From positions 106,750 to 170,749 of the forward strand of contig CACNSC010000002.1 in NCBI GenBank assembly GCA_902623005.1: 64,000 bases of DNA, given 5' to 3'. The stretch comes from an uncultured Coxiella sp. GTDB taxonomy: Bacteria; Pseudomonadota; Gammaproteobacteria; Coxiellales; Coxiellaceae. The notes below the pieces were generated by a model. It made no database searches. It was not told the DNA's origin and saw only the letters and a program-made list of their open reading frames with translations. The stretch's first letter is position 1; each line of letters opens with the position of its first letter. Both the position numbers and the translations under genes were made by a program. Shown in pieces: positions 17,432-27,153 of the stretch.

Positions 17432-18628
17432 CTAATGCGCTTGTAGTCGAGCTAAAAAGGGTATGGTGAAAATTGGTATTAATGAGCTCATCATAATTAA
17501 GACAGCAAGAGACAGCGTTGTGTTGTGATAAAACACAATCACAACGATGGAGCTCAATGTGGCTGTTAATGTTTCAAAAAAAGAGATTAGTCCCATCTTG
17601 ATACCCATGGTTTCAGAAGAGCTATCAATCGCTAGTCGCATAAATACCGAAAAGCAGATCCCCGAACCCAGCATTAGTATGGTTAAAGAAATAATGATAG
17701 CCAGTAGTTGATCTCTAAAAATTAAGCTTGAGATCAGGCATGTAAATCCACCAATAACCACAATCAAACTGCCGTACCTAGTTGCTAGATGGTATTGCGT
17801 GTGTTGTTTTGATAAATATCCAATAAGTTTAGTACCAATAATAAAGGCAGCGAAAACCACAGCTTGAAAGATGCCAAACTGCAGTGTTGAGTAATGAAAA
17901 TGTCCGATGATGAGCAGCGGAGAGGCGGAGATCCAAATCACTATAATGGCGAGTAAGCCGCAAATTGCTAAGGTGTAAAACATAAATATTCGGTTATTCA
18001 TGCAAAAACTATATTGTTTGATGGATTGAACTATATTGATACGACTACTGCGTTGCTCAACTGGAAGTGATTCGCGCATCACGGTTTTTAGTCCAATGGT
18101 GCTCACGATAGTCCATACGCCTAAGCCAATAAAAATCCAATGCCAACTGGTATAAAATAAAATCGCGCCACCCAGTAACGGACCGATTGAAGGTGCTAAC
18201 AACGTCACGCTTTGCATACGCGCAATCAGTTGGATGGCTTGCCGTTGATTGCAAAGCTCATGAACTGCAGCGTAGCCTGCAATAATCATCGTCGGTATTA
18301 CCATGCCTTGGAAAAATCTGGCTATGAGAAATTGAGGAAAAGACTGCGCGAAGGCACATGCAAATGAGGTCACGATAAATAACCCAGCACCAACAAGGAG
18401 CACGGGTTTGCGACCAAAGTGATCTGAGCATGGGCCAATGACTATTTGAGGCAGTAGTCCACCCGCCATCCACAGTGCAATGGTGAGCTGAACGGCACGA
18501 AAGCTAACGTCAAAACTCTTCATGATGCTAGGCAGTGCTGGCGTGTAGGCATCCATAGCTAGCCAGCAGGCAGTTTCATAGAGCACAAGGAAGCCAGCGA
18601 ACCAGGCAATAGGTTTTTTTATTATCAT
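17432..18628 (-). CDS. MFS multidrug transporter, MdfA/Bcr-type (DHA1)
   Basis: A 398-residue protein with about twelve hydrophobic segments. MFS motif A is GPCSDHFGRKPVLLVG between segments 2 and 3, and motif D1-like AMDAYTPALPSIMKSF lies after segment 1, as in drug:proton antiporters. The segment ARFFQGMVIP and the LLAPSIGPLLGG motif C indicate an antiporter. Substrate cannot be assigned. The gene converges on pip and is divergent from amt, with 250 bases between. Confidence 0.9.
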   Translation of the reverse strand: MIIKKPIAWFAGFLVLYETACWLAMDAYTPALPSIMKSFDVSFRAVQLTIALWMAGGLLPQIVIGPCSDHFGRKPVLLVGAGLFIVTSFACAFAQSFPQFLIARFFQGMVIPTMIIAGYAAVHELCNQRQAIQLIARMQSVTLLAPSIGPLLGGAILFYTSWHWIFIGLGVWTIVSTIGLKTVMRESLPVEQRSSRINIVQSIKQYSFCMNNRIFMFYTLAICGLLAIIVIWISASPLLIIGHFHYSTLQFGIFQAVVFAAFIIGTKLIGYLSKQHTQYHLATRYGSLIVVIGGFTCLISSLIFRDQLLAIIISLTILMLGSGICFSVFMRLAIDSSSETMGIKMGLISFFETLTATLSSIVVIVFYHNTTLSLAVLIMMSSLIPIFTIPFLARLQAH

Positions 18629-18878
18629 AGTCGAGGTCAGTTACATGATGCTTTCATAGGCTAATTGCTTAAATAAAGAATTACAATCAGGTGGCGAATA
18701 AAATCTTATACAGGGTCGCGCAGTTGAGACATGAATTGAAATAAACACATCAAATTGAAAAGGCATTAGAATAATAAATCTCTCCGCTATAAGTACATTT
18801 TGTCAACTAGCACTATAGTTTTGATTTTATTTCAAATCTAAGTTATGTTTCATTAATAAATTCAAGGACGAGGACTTT

Positions 18879-20120
18879 ATGACACAACTTGGTTACGCGC
18901 TAAATACATTTTATTTGTTGGTCTCTGCGGCACTAGTCATGTGGATGGCTGCAGGTTTTACTATGCTTGAAGCCGGATCAATCAGCAAAAAAGATGTTGC
19001 TGAAGTTGTTACTAAAAATTTAGGGCTGTATTCCATCGCATGTGTAATGTATCTGTTTTGTGGTTTCGCCATTATGTATCCTGGCGAGAATGCAATATCC
19101 TCTGTCATACCTCATCTTGGTACAACATTGGGGTTGAATGCAAAATCAATGTTTTTCAATCAAGATCCAGGTTTTTCTAAAGGTGCCGATTTTCTATTTC
19201 AAACGGTTTTCGTTGCCACCACAATGTCTATTATTTCTGGTGCTGTGGCAGGGCGAATGAAATTATTTCCATTTTTCTTCCTGTCGATCGTTGTGACTGG
19301 TTTGATCTATCCTGTTGAGGGCTATTGGAAATGGGGGGGCGGTTTTCTCGATAAAATGGGGTATGTTGACTTTGCGGGCTCAAGCATTGTTCATCTTTGT
19401 GGTGCTTCTGCCGCCTTAGCAACTATCTTTTTGCTAGGTCCACGTCACGGAAAGTATGGCAATGGCAGTGGCTATGCTAGACCCATGCCTCCATCAAGCA
19501 TTCCTCTTGTTGCCTTAGGTGGGTTTATTCTTTGGTTTGGTTGGTTTGGTTTCAATGGTGGCTCACAGTTATTAATCAGCGACGCCAAGAATGCCGGTAT
19601 TGTTAGTTTGATTTTTGTTAATACCAATGCCGCTGCGGTAGCCGGCGTTATTGGGGCTATTTTATGCTGCAAACTCAATACAGGGCGTATAGACGTCACA
19701 ATGGTGGTCAATGGTGCCATCGCCGGCTTGGTTGCTATTACTGCTTCTCCCGACACACCCTCAGTCGGTGCTGCAACCTTAATTGGTTTTATTTCTAGTA
19801 TTATCGTGTACTACAGTATTTTATTCTTCGAGCGAGTGGCTAAGGTAGATGATCCTGTTGGTGCGATATCATCACACGGCGCTGCTGGTATCTTCGGGAT
19901 ATTGGTTGTCCCGTTCAGTGCACAAGGTGCTCATTTCGGCACTCAGCTATTTGGTCTATTCTGTATCTTTATTTGGACATTTGTAACGGTATTCATCGTG
20001 GTTGGGATTATCAAGGTTTTAGTCGGTCTTAGACCAACCATTGAAGAGGAGGAGTTGGGCTTGGATGTCGTGGAATGTGGTATGAAAGCCTACCCAGAGT
20101 TCGGTAACGAAGGTTACTGA
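18879..20120 (+). CDS. amt: Ammonium transporter Amt
   Basis: A 413-residue Amt/Rh family channel with eleven hydrophobic segments. Conserved elements include AAGFTMLEAG near the N-terminus, DFAGSSIVHLCGASAAL with the first pore histidine, GWFGFNGGS, and DDPVGAISSHGAAG with the second. AAGGACGAGG precedes the ATG. No glnK (PII) gene is next to it, which is unusual since glnK-amt pairs are common. It is followed by a TorF-type outer-membrane protein and a glutaminase, so the block may deal with ammonium and glutamine. Confidence 0.96.
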   Translation: MTQLGYALNTFYLLVSAALVMWMAAGFTMLEAGSISKKDVAEVVTKNLGLYSIACVMYLFCGFAIMYPGENAISSVIPHLGTTLGLNAKSMFFNQDPGFSKGADFLFQTVFVATTMSIISGAVAGRMKLFPFFFLSIVVTGLIYPVEGYWKWGGGFLDKMGYVDFAGSSIVHLCGASAALATIFLLGPRHGKYGNGSGYARPMPPSSIPLVALGGFILWFGWFGFNGGSQLLISDAKNAGIVSLIFVNTNAAAVAGVIGAILCCKLNTGRIDVTMVVNGAIAGLVAITASPDTPSVGAATLIGFISSIIVYYSILFFERVAKVDDPVGAISSHGAAGIFGILVVPFSAQGAHFGTQLFGLFCIFIWTFVTVFIVVGIIKVLVGLRPTIEEEELGLDVVECGMKAYPEFGNEGY

Positions 20121-20167
20121 TTTTAAACTACTTGCTTTTGCAAGGTATAACCATGGAGTAATTGTTT

Positions 20168-20944
20168 ATGAAGACGCAGTTTATCGCATTAATCGGAATG
20201 GCATCAGTTGTGCTACCATTTTCATCATCTGTTTTAGCAAAAGATGAGGTCAGTGATTTTACTTTTAGCGCAAATGTTGGTCTATACTCTGATTATATTT
20301 TCAGAGGTATTACTCAGACTGATAAAAATCCTGCGATTCAAGGCGGGTTTGATGTTACGCACAGTAGCGGTCTTTATCTAGGAAACTGGTCGTCAAGCGT
20401 TTCGTGGGCAAGCGATGGTAATGGTATCATGCAAAGTAATTCAATTGAGACAGATCTCTATGGAGGGATTAAAAAAACGTTAGCTAATGTGGATTTTGAT
20501 CTCGGTGTTTTACAGTATTTATACCCAGGTGATGACTCTCCAAACAGTAACGAGGCTGATGCAACAGAGGCTTACATTGGTGCGAGTAAAGAATTTAGTA
20601 AAGCTACTGTTAATGCATATGTGTATTTTGTAGTATCTGATGATTCATGGGGTCTTACTGATACCCAGGGCAGTCAATACTATTCTTTAGACTTGGATAT
20701 TCCTGTGGGCGAGACAGCTATTACTGCTGGACTTCATTTAGGTAATCAGCAATTCGAAGGTACAGGTAATGCCGATCTTGATTATACTGATTGGAAGGTT
20801 AATCTCGATTATGCATTCAATGATAATTACAATGTCGGTGCCTTTTATACTGGCTCTGATATGGATAAGTCGGTGTGGACTGCTGAGAATGGGCAATTCT
20901 TAGGTGCCGATACATTCGGTGCGTACATATCTGCAGAGATTTAG
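20168..20944 (+). CDS. TorF family putative porin
   Basis: A 258-residue protein with an N-terminal signal peptide (cleavage probably after SSSVLA). The mature start FTFSANVGLYSDYIFRGITQTDKNPAIQGGFDV is the signature of the family of putative outer-membrane proteins known as TorF. Alternating beta-strand patterns run to a C-terminal AYISAEI strand, typical of a small barrel. The start is ATG 20168, with GGAG nine bases before; a TTG at 20162 is too close to that site. Lies 47 bases after amt on the same strand. Solute unknown. Confidence 0.88.
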   Translation: MKTQFIALIGMASVVLPFSSSVLAKDEVSDFTFSANVGLYSDYIFRGITQTDKNPAIQGGFDVTHSSGLYLGNWSSSVSWASDGNGIMQSNSIETDLYGGIKKTLANVDFDLGVLQYLYPGDDSPNSNEADATEAYIGASKEFSKATVNAYVYFVVSDDSWGLTDTQGSQYYSLDLDIPVGETAITAGLHLGNQQFEGTGNADLDYTDWKVNLDYAFNDNYNVGAFYTGSDMDKSVWTAENGQFLGADTFGAYISAEI

Positions 20945-21000
20945 TTATTTTTTCTATTTTAAGCCACTTTCTGAGACGGCATAAAATTACCTAAAGTGTT

Positions 21001-21037
21001 GGTCCGCTCGTGTCTGTTAAAGTTCATGAGCGGATCA
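21001..21037 (+). other. Inverted repeat after the porin gene
   Basis: The arms GGTCCGCTC and GAGCGGATC pair at eight of nine positions, around a loop of about 18 bases. No clear thymine run follows directly, so it is not a standard terminator. It could stabilise the 3' end of the amt-porin transcript. Confidence 0.35.
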
Positions 21038-21141
21038 GGCGTTTAGTCAATTTAATGTTTAAAAACATAGTGTTGAAAGGTTCTTCTGATTTCTGTTTTC
21101 TTCTTCTTTTTTTAAAAAAAGCTACTCTGAAAAGTATTTTT

Positions 21142-21171
21142 TTTACATTCTCGAATTTTTTTTACTATACT
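21142..21171 (+). promoter_or_regulatory. Candidate sigma-70 promoter for the glutaminase gene
   Basis: TTTACA at 21142-21147 and TATACT at 21166-21171 are separated by 18 bases, in an AT-rich stretch 70 bases before the glutaminase start. If real, the glutaminase can be expressed independently of amt. Confidence 0.45.
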
Positions 21172-21240
21172 CATTATAAGCGCATGTGACGATGTTATCG
21201 ATCTTTAGCGCCAGTCTATCGTCTTATGGAGGGCTATTTT

Positions 21241-23283
21241 ATGAGTAAAGATAAATCATCAGAATATCTAGACGATGAGTCACTTTTGAAATGGTTAAAA
21301 TTAAAAGCTAAGCGTGAAGGAAGTCTGTTTTTCTCGCTGTGTGAAAATGGAAATAGGCACGTTGAGAAGGAGGACCTTAAAGCTGCTCTAGCAAAAGCAG
21401 GGTTACAACCTAATGACTCTAGGTTGACTAGTCTCTTTTATGAACTAGAGCATCACGACGATGTACTTCAATTTGATGATTTTGTCAGTATCATTAGGAC
21501 ATCTGGGCTACTGGTTGAAAAGGCATTGAGGGGTGAGCTTGCCTTACCAGACTTCACTGATTTATCCAAAAATATCGATACAATCTTTGAAGATGTGAAA
21601 TCGATAGATTCAGGTGAGCTGGCCTCATACATTCCTCCGTTAGCTAAAGTTGATCCTGAGCAGTTTGGTATTGCTATTGTTACCGTTGATGGCCAAGTCT
21701 ATGAGTGTGGTGATACTAATGTTGATTTCTCTATACAGTCGATGTGTAAACCATTTAATTACTGTTTTGTGATGGAGCAGCTTGGCTTGGAGGCAGTGAA
21801 CGAGCATGTTGGTGCTGAGCCGTCTGGTCGACAGTTTGATGATTTATACCTCCTAACTAGAAATGTATCTGCTAATGGTCAATCACCCAGTGATCGTGTG
21901 CCTTCTAACCCAATGGTCAATACTGGTGCCATCATGACTGCAGGATTGATCAATCCTGAGCAAAGCAGTAGTGATCGTTTAGAGTATACACGCGAGCAGT
22001 TTGGTCGACTAATTGGCTGGCATGAGGGTGATTCAGCGATTGCCTTACCTAGATTCAATAAGAACATGGCACGTGAGGAGAACTTTAAAGGTTATAACAA
22101 TATTGCTGCAGGTTATCTCTTAATGGCTACGGGCAATTTACCAAGTCTTGGCTCTAGGCTACCGGAAGATGCCCACCCTGACAGTGAAGATGAATTTGAT
22201 TTTTATATTGAGCCTGCCGTAATTAATGCGCTCAAACTATATTTCAGTATTTGCTCACTAGAGATGACGGCGAAGGATATTGCTATGGCTGCGGCTACAT
22301 TGGCGAATAGTGGTGTTTGTCCTATCACGCAAGATCGTGTTTTAAGTCAAAAAACTGTACGCGATTGTTTACCTGTATTGCAAATGAATGGCATGTATAA
22401 CAGTAGCGGTCATTTCTTTCAGGAGATAGGCTTACCAGCTAAAAGTGGTGTTGGTGGCGGTGTACTATTAGTTGTCCCTCAGCTGATGGGGATATGTATT
22501 TTTTCGCCTCGGCTGGATTCTATTGGGAATAGTGTGCGTGGTATTGAGGTGGCGAAGCGGATTACCTCCAAATACCTCGTGCATTTATTTGATGGCACCA
22601 TGACAGATACAAAACGAATCGATCCGAAAGTACCAATATCAAGATGGCGTGCCAATAGTTGTGCTGAAGCAATTTGGGCGGCGAGTAACGGGACTGTTAG
22701 AACACTTGAAAAGCTTGTCAATCAGCAAATTGACTTAGAGACCGGTGATTATGATCGCCGAACACCGCTGCATCTAGCATCCGCAGAAGGGCATTTAGAG
22801 GTAGTTGAGTTTTTGTTATCTCATGGTGTTGATCCCATACCAGACCGTTGGGGCGGTTATCCAATCTCTGACGCACTGAACAATAACCATACGGAAATTG
22901 TTGATCGATTTAACCAGTTATCAATGTCATATTCTGAACCAGTGCATTTAGTTGAGGATCCTGATGGTAAGACCGACGAAATTGCGACCTTCGATGATGA
23001 GTTAATGGTCATTGAGCTTCTGTTTGCAGCAGCAGAAAATAATGTTGATGGGATTCGTTTGCTGGTTGCTCGTGGTGTACCGGTTCACGCCGCTGATTAT
23101 GACTCTCGCACTGCACTACATTTGGCTGCTGCAGAGGGCAGTCTTGATGCTGTGAAGTATCTGGTTTATCACGAACATCCTTTGCACGTGCGCGACCGTT
23201 GGGGGGCAACACCGCTAGATGAGGCTAAACGTGAGCAGCGTCCATCGGTGGTAGAGTTTTTGACACAATGGATGGCGAATTAA
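21241..23283 (+). CDS. glsA: Glutaminase with EF-hand-like N-terminus and ankyrin repeats
   Basis: A 680-residue protein of the same architecture as animal mitochondrial glutaminases. Residues about 10-110 match their EF-hand-like region; 115-450 are the beta-lactamase-fold glutaminase domain with the SMCKP motif (Ser167, Lys170), NPMVNTGAIMTAGLI, and AKSGVGGGVLLVVPQLMG. Two similar ankyrin blocks follow at about 478-546 and 593-666, each with YDxRTxLHLAxAEG and DRWG. Bacterial housekeeping glutaminases have only the catalytic domain (about 310 residues). It converts glutamine to glutamate and ammonia. The start at 21241 is set by GGAGGG eight bases before; the frame opens at 21226 inside that site. 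Confidence 0.95.
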   Translation: MSKDKSSEYLDDESLLKWLKLKAKREGSLFFSLCENGNRHVEKEDLKAALAKAGLQPNDSRLTSLFYELEHHDDVLQFDDFVSIIRTSGLLVEKALRGELALPDFTDLSKNIDTIFEDVKSIDSGELASYIPPLAKVDPEQFGIAIVTVDGQVYECGDTNVDFSIQSMCKPFNYCFVMEQLGLEAVNEHVGAEPSGRQFDDLYLLTRNVSANGQSPSDRVPSNPMVNTGAIMTAGLINPEQSSSDRLEYTREQFGRLIGWHEGDSAIALPRFNKNMAREENFKGYNNIAAGYLLMATGNLPSLGSRLPEDAHPDSEDEFDFYIEPAVINALKLYFSICSLEMTAKDIAMAAATLANSGVCPITQDRVLSQKTVRDCLPVLQMNGMYNSSGHFFQEIGLPAKSGVGGGVLLVVPQLMGICIFSPRLDSIGNSVRGIEVAKRITSKYLVHLFDGTMTDTKRIDPKVPISRWRANSCAEAIWAASNGTVRTLEKLVNQQIDLETGDYDRRTPLHLASAEGHLEVVEFLLSHGVDPIPDRWGGYPISDALNNNHTEIVDRFNQLSMSYSEPVHLVEDPDGKTDEIATFDDELMVIELLFAAAENNVDGIRLLVARGVPVHAADYDSRTALHLAAAEGSLDAVKYLVYHEHPLHVRDRWGATPLDEAKREQRPSVVEFLTQWMAN

Positions 23284-23412
23284 TCAGAGTAGCTTGATCT
23301 TAATTTTTAGAGCTGTCTTTGATACTTAAACGCGTAAATGGATTCGATTGGCATTGATGGTCTGATTAATTATCGTGGTTGATACTTTCCAGGCTCATTT
23401 TTTTTATCGAGC

Positions 23413-24270
23413 TTAGATACTATGTCCTGTTTGTTGAGTTTGATCGCCTCGATAACGTTCAAGCTGAGAGCGTGTATTCGTCTCGCGTCCCCATAATCGT
23501 GGAATCCATGGGTATTCACGATAGTCGATAATTATTCCAGCGGTTTCGTTGTTCAAAAACTCCTTAGCATCTGCAGGGTTTTTTTCAGCTAGCGCTAAAA
23601 AGAATTGTTTAAGTGCATTCATTCGATCTTTATCTATTTCACCAATCAGTGAGCTAAGTTTATCTAATAATTTTGACGTTACCGTTGTTGGACTATCTGT
23701 AGTTGTATCTCCGCTGAGATTTGTAAGCTCTATGCCCGATGCAGTGCTAACGTTCTCAACAAGTTGGTCTGCGATCACTTTCGATTCTATAATGTCCCTG
23801 ATTTTTTTGTTCAGATTATACAGAAAAGGTTTATAGCGATCTTCTCCATTTTCAATACCTTTCCAACTCAGGCAGTAAGCTAAAAAAATCAGACCGTTCG
23901 ATGCTGTATTGTCTGCTGCGTTTAAATTGAGTTTATTTTTGGTCGTTGATATCTGTACTTCAAACAGTGGTTGTTTTAAGTGACTCTGTAAAGCCGATGT
24001 TTCACCAACTGCACGATCAAGAATTGGTAGGATTTTTTGTATAAAATCGTGAATCATTTCTCTTCGTTGCGGTGTCTCGGTACTTTCGTTAAAAAATCCC
24101 TCTATTTCTTCTGGACGGTAGGTACCACCGAGATTTCTTCTCTCCTCTGGGATGGCAATGAGATTTTCTGCCTCCTTTAGTACGTACCTAGCAGGATCTT
24201 CTGCCAAATACCAGTCGAGTAACTCATCAACTGAAGCAGTTTGTTCTGGGGTTATTTCTGGATGTGGCAT
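23413..24270 (-). CDS. Hypothetical protein, no recognised family
   Basis: A mainly helical, hydrophilic protein of 285 residues (300 if started at the GTG at 24315). No signal peptide or membrane segment is seen. It contains an N-terminal acidic helix region, a serine/threonine-rich stretch about residue 200 (SGDTTTDSPTTVTS) and a C-terminal basic, glutamine-rich tail. It stands alone, with more than 100 bases on each side. Neither start has a good ribosome binding site. Possibly a secreted effector in a host-associated bacterium, but nothing in the sequence proves it. Confidence 0.65.
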   Translation of the reverse strand: MPHPEITPEQTASVDELLDWYLAEDPARYVLKEAENLIAIPEERRNLGGTYRPEEIEGFFNESTETPQRREMIHDFIQKILPILDRAVGETSALQSHLKQPLFEVQISTTKNKLNLNAADNTASNGLIFLAYCLSWKGIENGEDRYKPFLYNLNKKIRDIIESKVIADQLVENVSTASGIELTNLSGDTTTDSPTTVTSKLLDKLSSLIGEIDKDRMNALKQFFLALAEKNPADAKEFLNNETAGIIIDYREYPWIPRLWGRETNTRSQLERYRGDQTQQTGHSI

Positions 24271-24537
24271 AGGAGTATCGTTAGAAGTTAATGTGTTTAA
24301 CAGTGATTTTACCACTTAAAGATTAAGATAATATTAAAATAACCAGGATTCGTTTGGGTTTTGTCAATTTTTGAATCACTGATTGGCTTGCACGATGTGT
24401 GGATTTTAATGTGGTTCATATAATAGACATCAGTGAGGATAGTGCTCAACAGTTATCGAGCTTCTTAGTAGCTGATCTGTTTGGCTTGCTCGTGCGTGAA
24501 ATTGCTTGGGTTCTCGTTATGATGGCGCTGAATCAAG

Positions 24538-25413
24538 CTATTTAACCCAATCTAGAATTCGTTGATAAATTTGCTCACGATTGACCTCGTTGAGCAGCTC
24601 GTGAAACGTGTTGGGTGGTGTGAAGCTTTGCTTTTGCGCTATTGGAATCAGCTCAAAAAATTGGTGCAACTTGTCATTATCGGCCAATGCATCCTGCTCA
24701 GCAGTTATCATCAGCAGAGCGCTATTAGGCCAATATTTTGCGCGTTTAATCACAATCTCCTGCGCCTCTTTTGCGGCACAGTACCATGCGATCGATGTGG
24801 TTTGTAGTCGTTTTTTATCGGCTAAAATTTTCTTAATTATCGTGCTGTCATGGGTTAGTTTGCTGCCATCACTTTTTGTTGGAATCGCGAGTTTTCTGTA
24901 AACGCTCAGGAGTCGCCTCATTAACCATTGAATCGGCTGGATGGGTAATACATTTGGATTGGTTCCTAGGTAGGGAGCGCTTAAGACAACGCGCTTGAAG
25001 TGATGTGCCTTCTCGTGCGTGAGTAAGTAATAGCACAGCATCAGACCACCATTACTGTGAGCAATGCAATGCGTGTCACGCGGTCGACATTGTTGTTGTA
25101 ATGTTGTGATTACTTGGTGCAGGTCGCTGCTATACGCCTTAAAGTGATCGATGTAGCCGCGATCTCCACTGGACAAGCCATGTCCTCTGACATCGAAGCA
25201 GGCGACGTGGTAACCCTGTTTAAAGTACCAATTCATCATCGCGAGGTAGCAATCCGAGTGCTCGGAGTAGCCATGCACAAATATAATGAGCTCGGTCGCT
25301 TGTGGTTGTGTCGCGTATTGGTAAAAAATCTGCGTGTCATCATCGATCTGTAAGCTGCCTTCGCGCAGTGAGCGTTTTAGAGGAGGTGGAGCCTGATAAA
25401 GTAAAGAAGGCAT
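24538..25413 (-). CDS. Alpha/beta hydrolase, monoacylglycerol lipase-like (PldB family)
   Basis: A 291-residue serine hydrolase. Recognisable parts are FVHGYSEHSDCY (oxyanion hole), DVRGHGLSSGDRGYI, and the nucleophile elbow AHSNGG with Ser120. The likely acid is in TAEQDALADN and the histidine in NTFHELLNE. This layout is that of monoglyceride lipases and lysophospholipases. The ATG at 25413 has AAGGA upstream; an earlier ATG six codons upstream has none. Divergent from ybiT. Confidence 0.88.
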   Translation of the reverse strand: MPSLLYQAPPPLKRSLREGSLQIDDDTQIFYQYATQPQATELIIFVHGYSEHSDCYLAMMNWYFKQGYHVACFDVRGHGLSSGDRGYIDHFKAYSSDLHQVITTLQQQCRPRDTHCIAHSNGGLMLCYYLLTHEKAHHFKRVVLSAPYLGTNPNVLPIQPIQWLMRRLLSVYRKLAIPTKSDGSKLTHDSTIIKKILADKKRLQTTSIAWYCAAKEAQEIVIKRAKYWPNSALLMITAEQDALADNDKLHQFFELIPIAQKQSFTPPNTFHELLNEVNREQIYQRILDWVK

Positions 25414-25543
25414 TGGGGTTTTCCTTAACACCAGATAACGACGCGGCTATCATACGGAATAAAGTCAAAGTCTAAAAGCCCAGCTAGCAATTTATCGCTA
25501 GTTTGATATCATGGCGCCTGATTTTTTACCACGGTGTCCTATC

Positions 25544-27145
25544 ATGTTATCGACTGCAAATATAACCATACAGTTTGGCAGTAAGCCGCTGTTTGAAGAC
25601 GTCTCTGTTAAGTTCGAGGAGGGTGGTCATTACGGTTTGATCGGCGCTAACGGTAGTGGTAAATCGACTTTTTTAAAGATACTCGCGGGTGATTTAGAGC
25701 CAACACACGGTCAGGTAATGAAAGGTCCACAGCAACGCATTGCCACTTTGTGTCAGGATCAGTTCGCCTTTGACGCGCATACGGTCATGGACACTGTCAT
25801 CATGGGGCATTACGACCTTTGGAAGGTCAAGCAGCGCCGTGATGAGATTTATGCACTTCCAGAAATGTCTGAGGCAGAGGGCATGGAGGTAGCTGAACTG
25901 GAGATGCAGTTTGCTGAAATGGATGGCTATTCGGCTGAATCGCGTGCGGGTGAGTTATTGCTAGGTGTCGAGATCCCAGAGGATCAGCATTTGCGCCTGA
26001 TGAGTGAATTACCCCCGGGGCTTAAACTGCGTGTTCTGTTGACCCAGGTGTTGTTTGCAGATCCTGATATTATGTTGCTGGATGAGCCAACAAACAACCT
26101 CGATATCAATACTATACGTTGGTTAGAGCAAGCATTACGTGAAAAGACCTGTACCATGATCATCATTTCGCACGATCGTCATTTTCTTAATGCCGTTTGC
26201 ACGCATATGGCCGATCTTGACTACGGTCGAGTGCAGCTGTTTCCTGGTAATTATGATGAGTACATGGCAGCAGCGACTCAAGCACGTCAAAAAATGATTA
26301 CAGATAACGCAAGAAAGCAAGCTAAAATCAATGAGTTGCAGGCTTTTGTTAGACGTTTTTCTGCGAACGCATCGAAATCGCGTCAAGCTACCTCGCGGTT
26401 GAAACAGATTGATAAAATCGAGCTGGATGAAATCAAGCCTTCCAGTCGTAAGTTTCCTTATATTCGTCTGGCGCAAGAGAAAAAACTCCACCGCTTGGTG
26501 CTGGAGCTTGATGGTCTTCAAGGTGGCTATGATGCTAATGCGCCGTTGTTCAAAGACGTTAATCTATCGATTGAAGCTGGTCAGCGGGTTGCTGTGATTG
26601 GGCCGAATGGTATTGGGAAAACGACCTTACTTGAAACTCTCATGGATCGCTTACCGAAACAAGCGGGTGTGATCAAATGGTCTGAAAATGCGGCCATTGG
26701 CTATTTTTCACAAGAACATGCGGATGACTTTGCCGATGATCTCACACTTTTAGATTGGGTCGCGCAATGGGGTCAGCCTGGCGATGATGAACAAGAAATA
26801 CGCGGCGTGCTCGGTCGCATGTTATTTCCAGGTGACTCGACTAAAAAGTCAGTCAAAGTTACCTCAGGGGGTGAAAAAGTTCGTCTTATGATTGGTAAAT
26901 TGACCTTGCAACGTCCTAACGTTTTGGTTTTAGATGAACCAACCAATCACTTAGACATGGAGTCGATTGAGGCGCTGAATATGGCGTTGGAGGAGTATGA
27001 TGGCACGTTGATTTTTGTCAGTCATGATCGCCAATTTGTTTCCTCGTTAGCGACACAAGTGATAGAGATCAAGCCTCACGGTGAAGTGGTTCACTATCAA
27101 GGTGATTACGAAAGCTATCTAGCCTCTCAGGGTGTTGAAGCTTAA
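25544..27145 (+). CDS. ybiT: ABC-F family ATPase YbiT
   Basis: A 533-residue soluble protein with two ABC nucleotide-binding domains joined by a helical linker. Walker A motifs are GANGSGKS and GPNGIGKT; Walker B regions are [10 protein letters not shown] and [10 protein letters not shown]. The linker [18 protein letters not shown] and the start [18 protein letters not shown] follow E. coli YbiT almost position by position. ABC-F proteins act on ribosomes at the E site. I placed the start at the ATG at 25544; 25511 would add 11 unconserved residues. Confidence 0.96.
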   Translation: MLSTANITIQFGSKPLFEDVSVKFEEGGHYGLIGANGSGKSTFLKILAGDLEPTHGQVMKGPQQRIATLCQDQFAFDAHTVMDTVIMGHYDLWKVKQRRDEIYALPEMSEAEGMEVAELEMQFAEMDGYSAESRAGELLLGVEIPEDQHLRLMSELPPGLKLRVLLTQVLFADPDIMLLDEPTNNLDINTIRWLEQALREKTCTMIIISHDRHFLNAVCTHMADLDYGRVQLFPGNYDEYMAAATQARQKMITDNARKQAKINELQAFVRRFSANASKSRQATSRLKQIDKIELDEIKPSSRKFPYIRLAQEKKLHRLVLELDGLQGGYDANAPLFKDVNLSIEAGQRVAVIGPNGIGKTTLLETLMDRLPKQAGVIKWSENAAIGYFSQEHADDFADDLTLLDWVAQWGQPGDDEQEIRGVLGRMLFPGDSTKKSVKVTSGGEKVRLMIGKLTLQRPNVLVLDEPTNHLDMESIEALNMALEEYDGTLIFVSHDRQFVSSLATQVIEIKPHGEVVHYQGDYESYLASQGVEA

Positions 27146-27153
27146 TCCTTGGA

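Noticed and set aside
20131..20144. Small hairpin CTTGC-TTTT-GCAAG between amt and the porin
   Set aside because: Short 5-base stem with no thymine run; not enough to call an attenuator.
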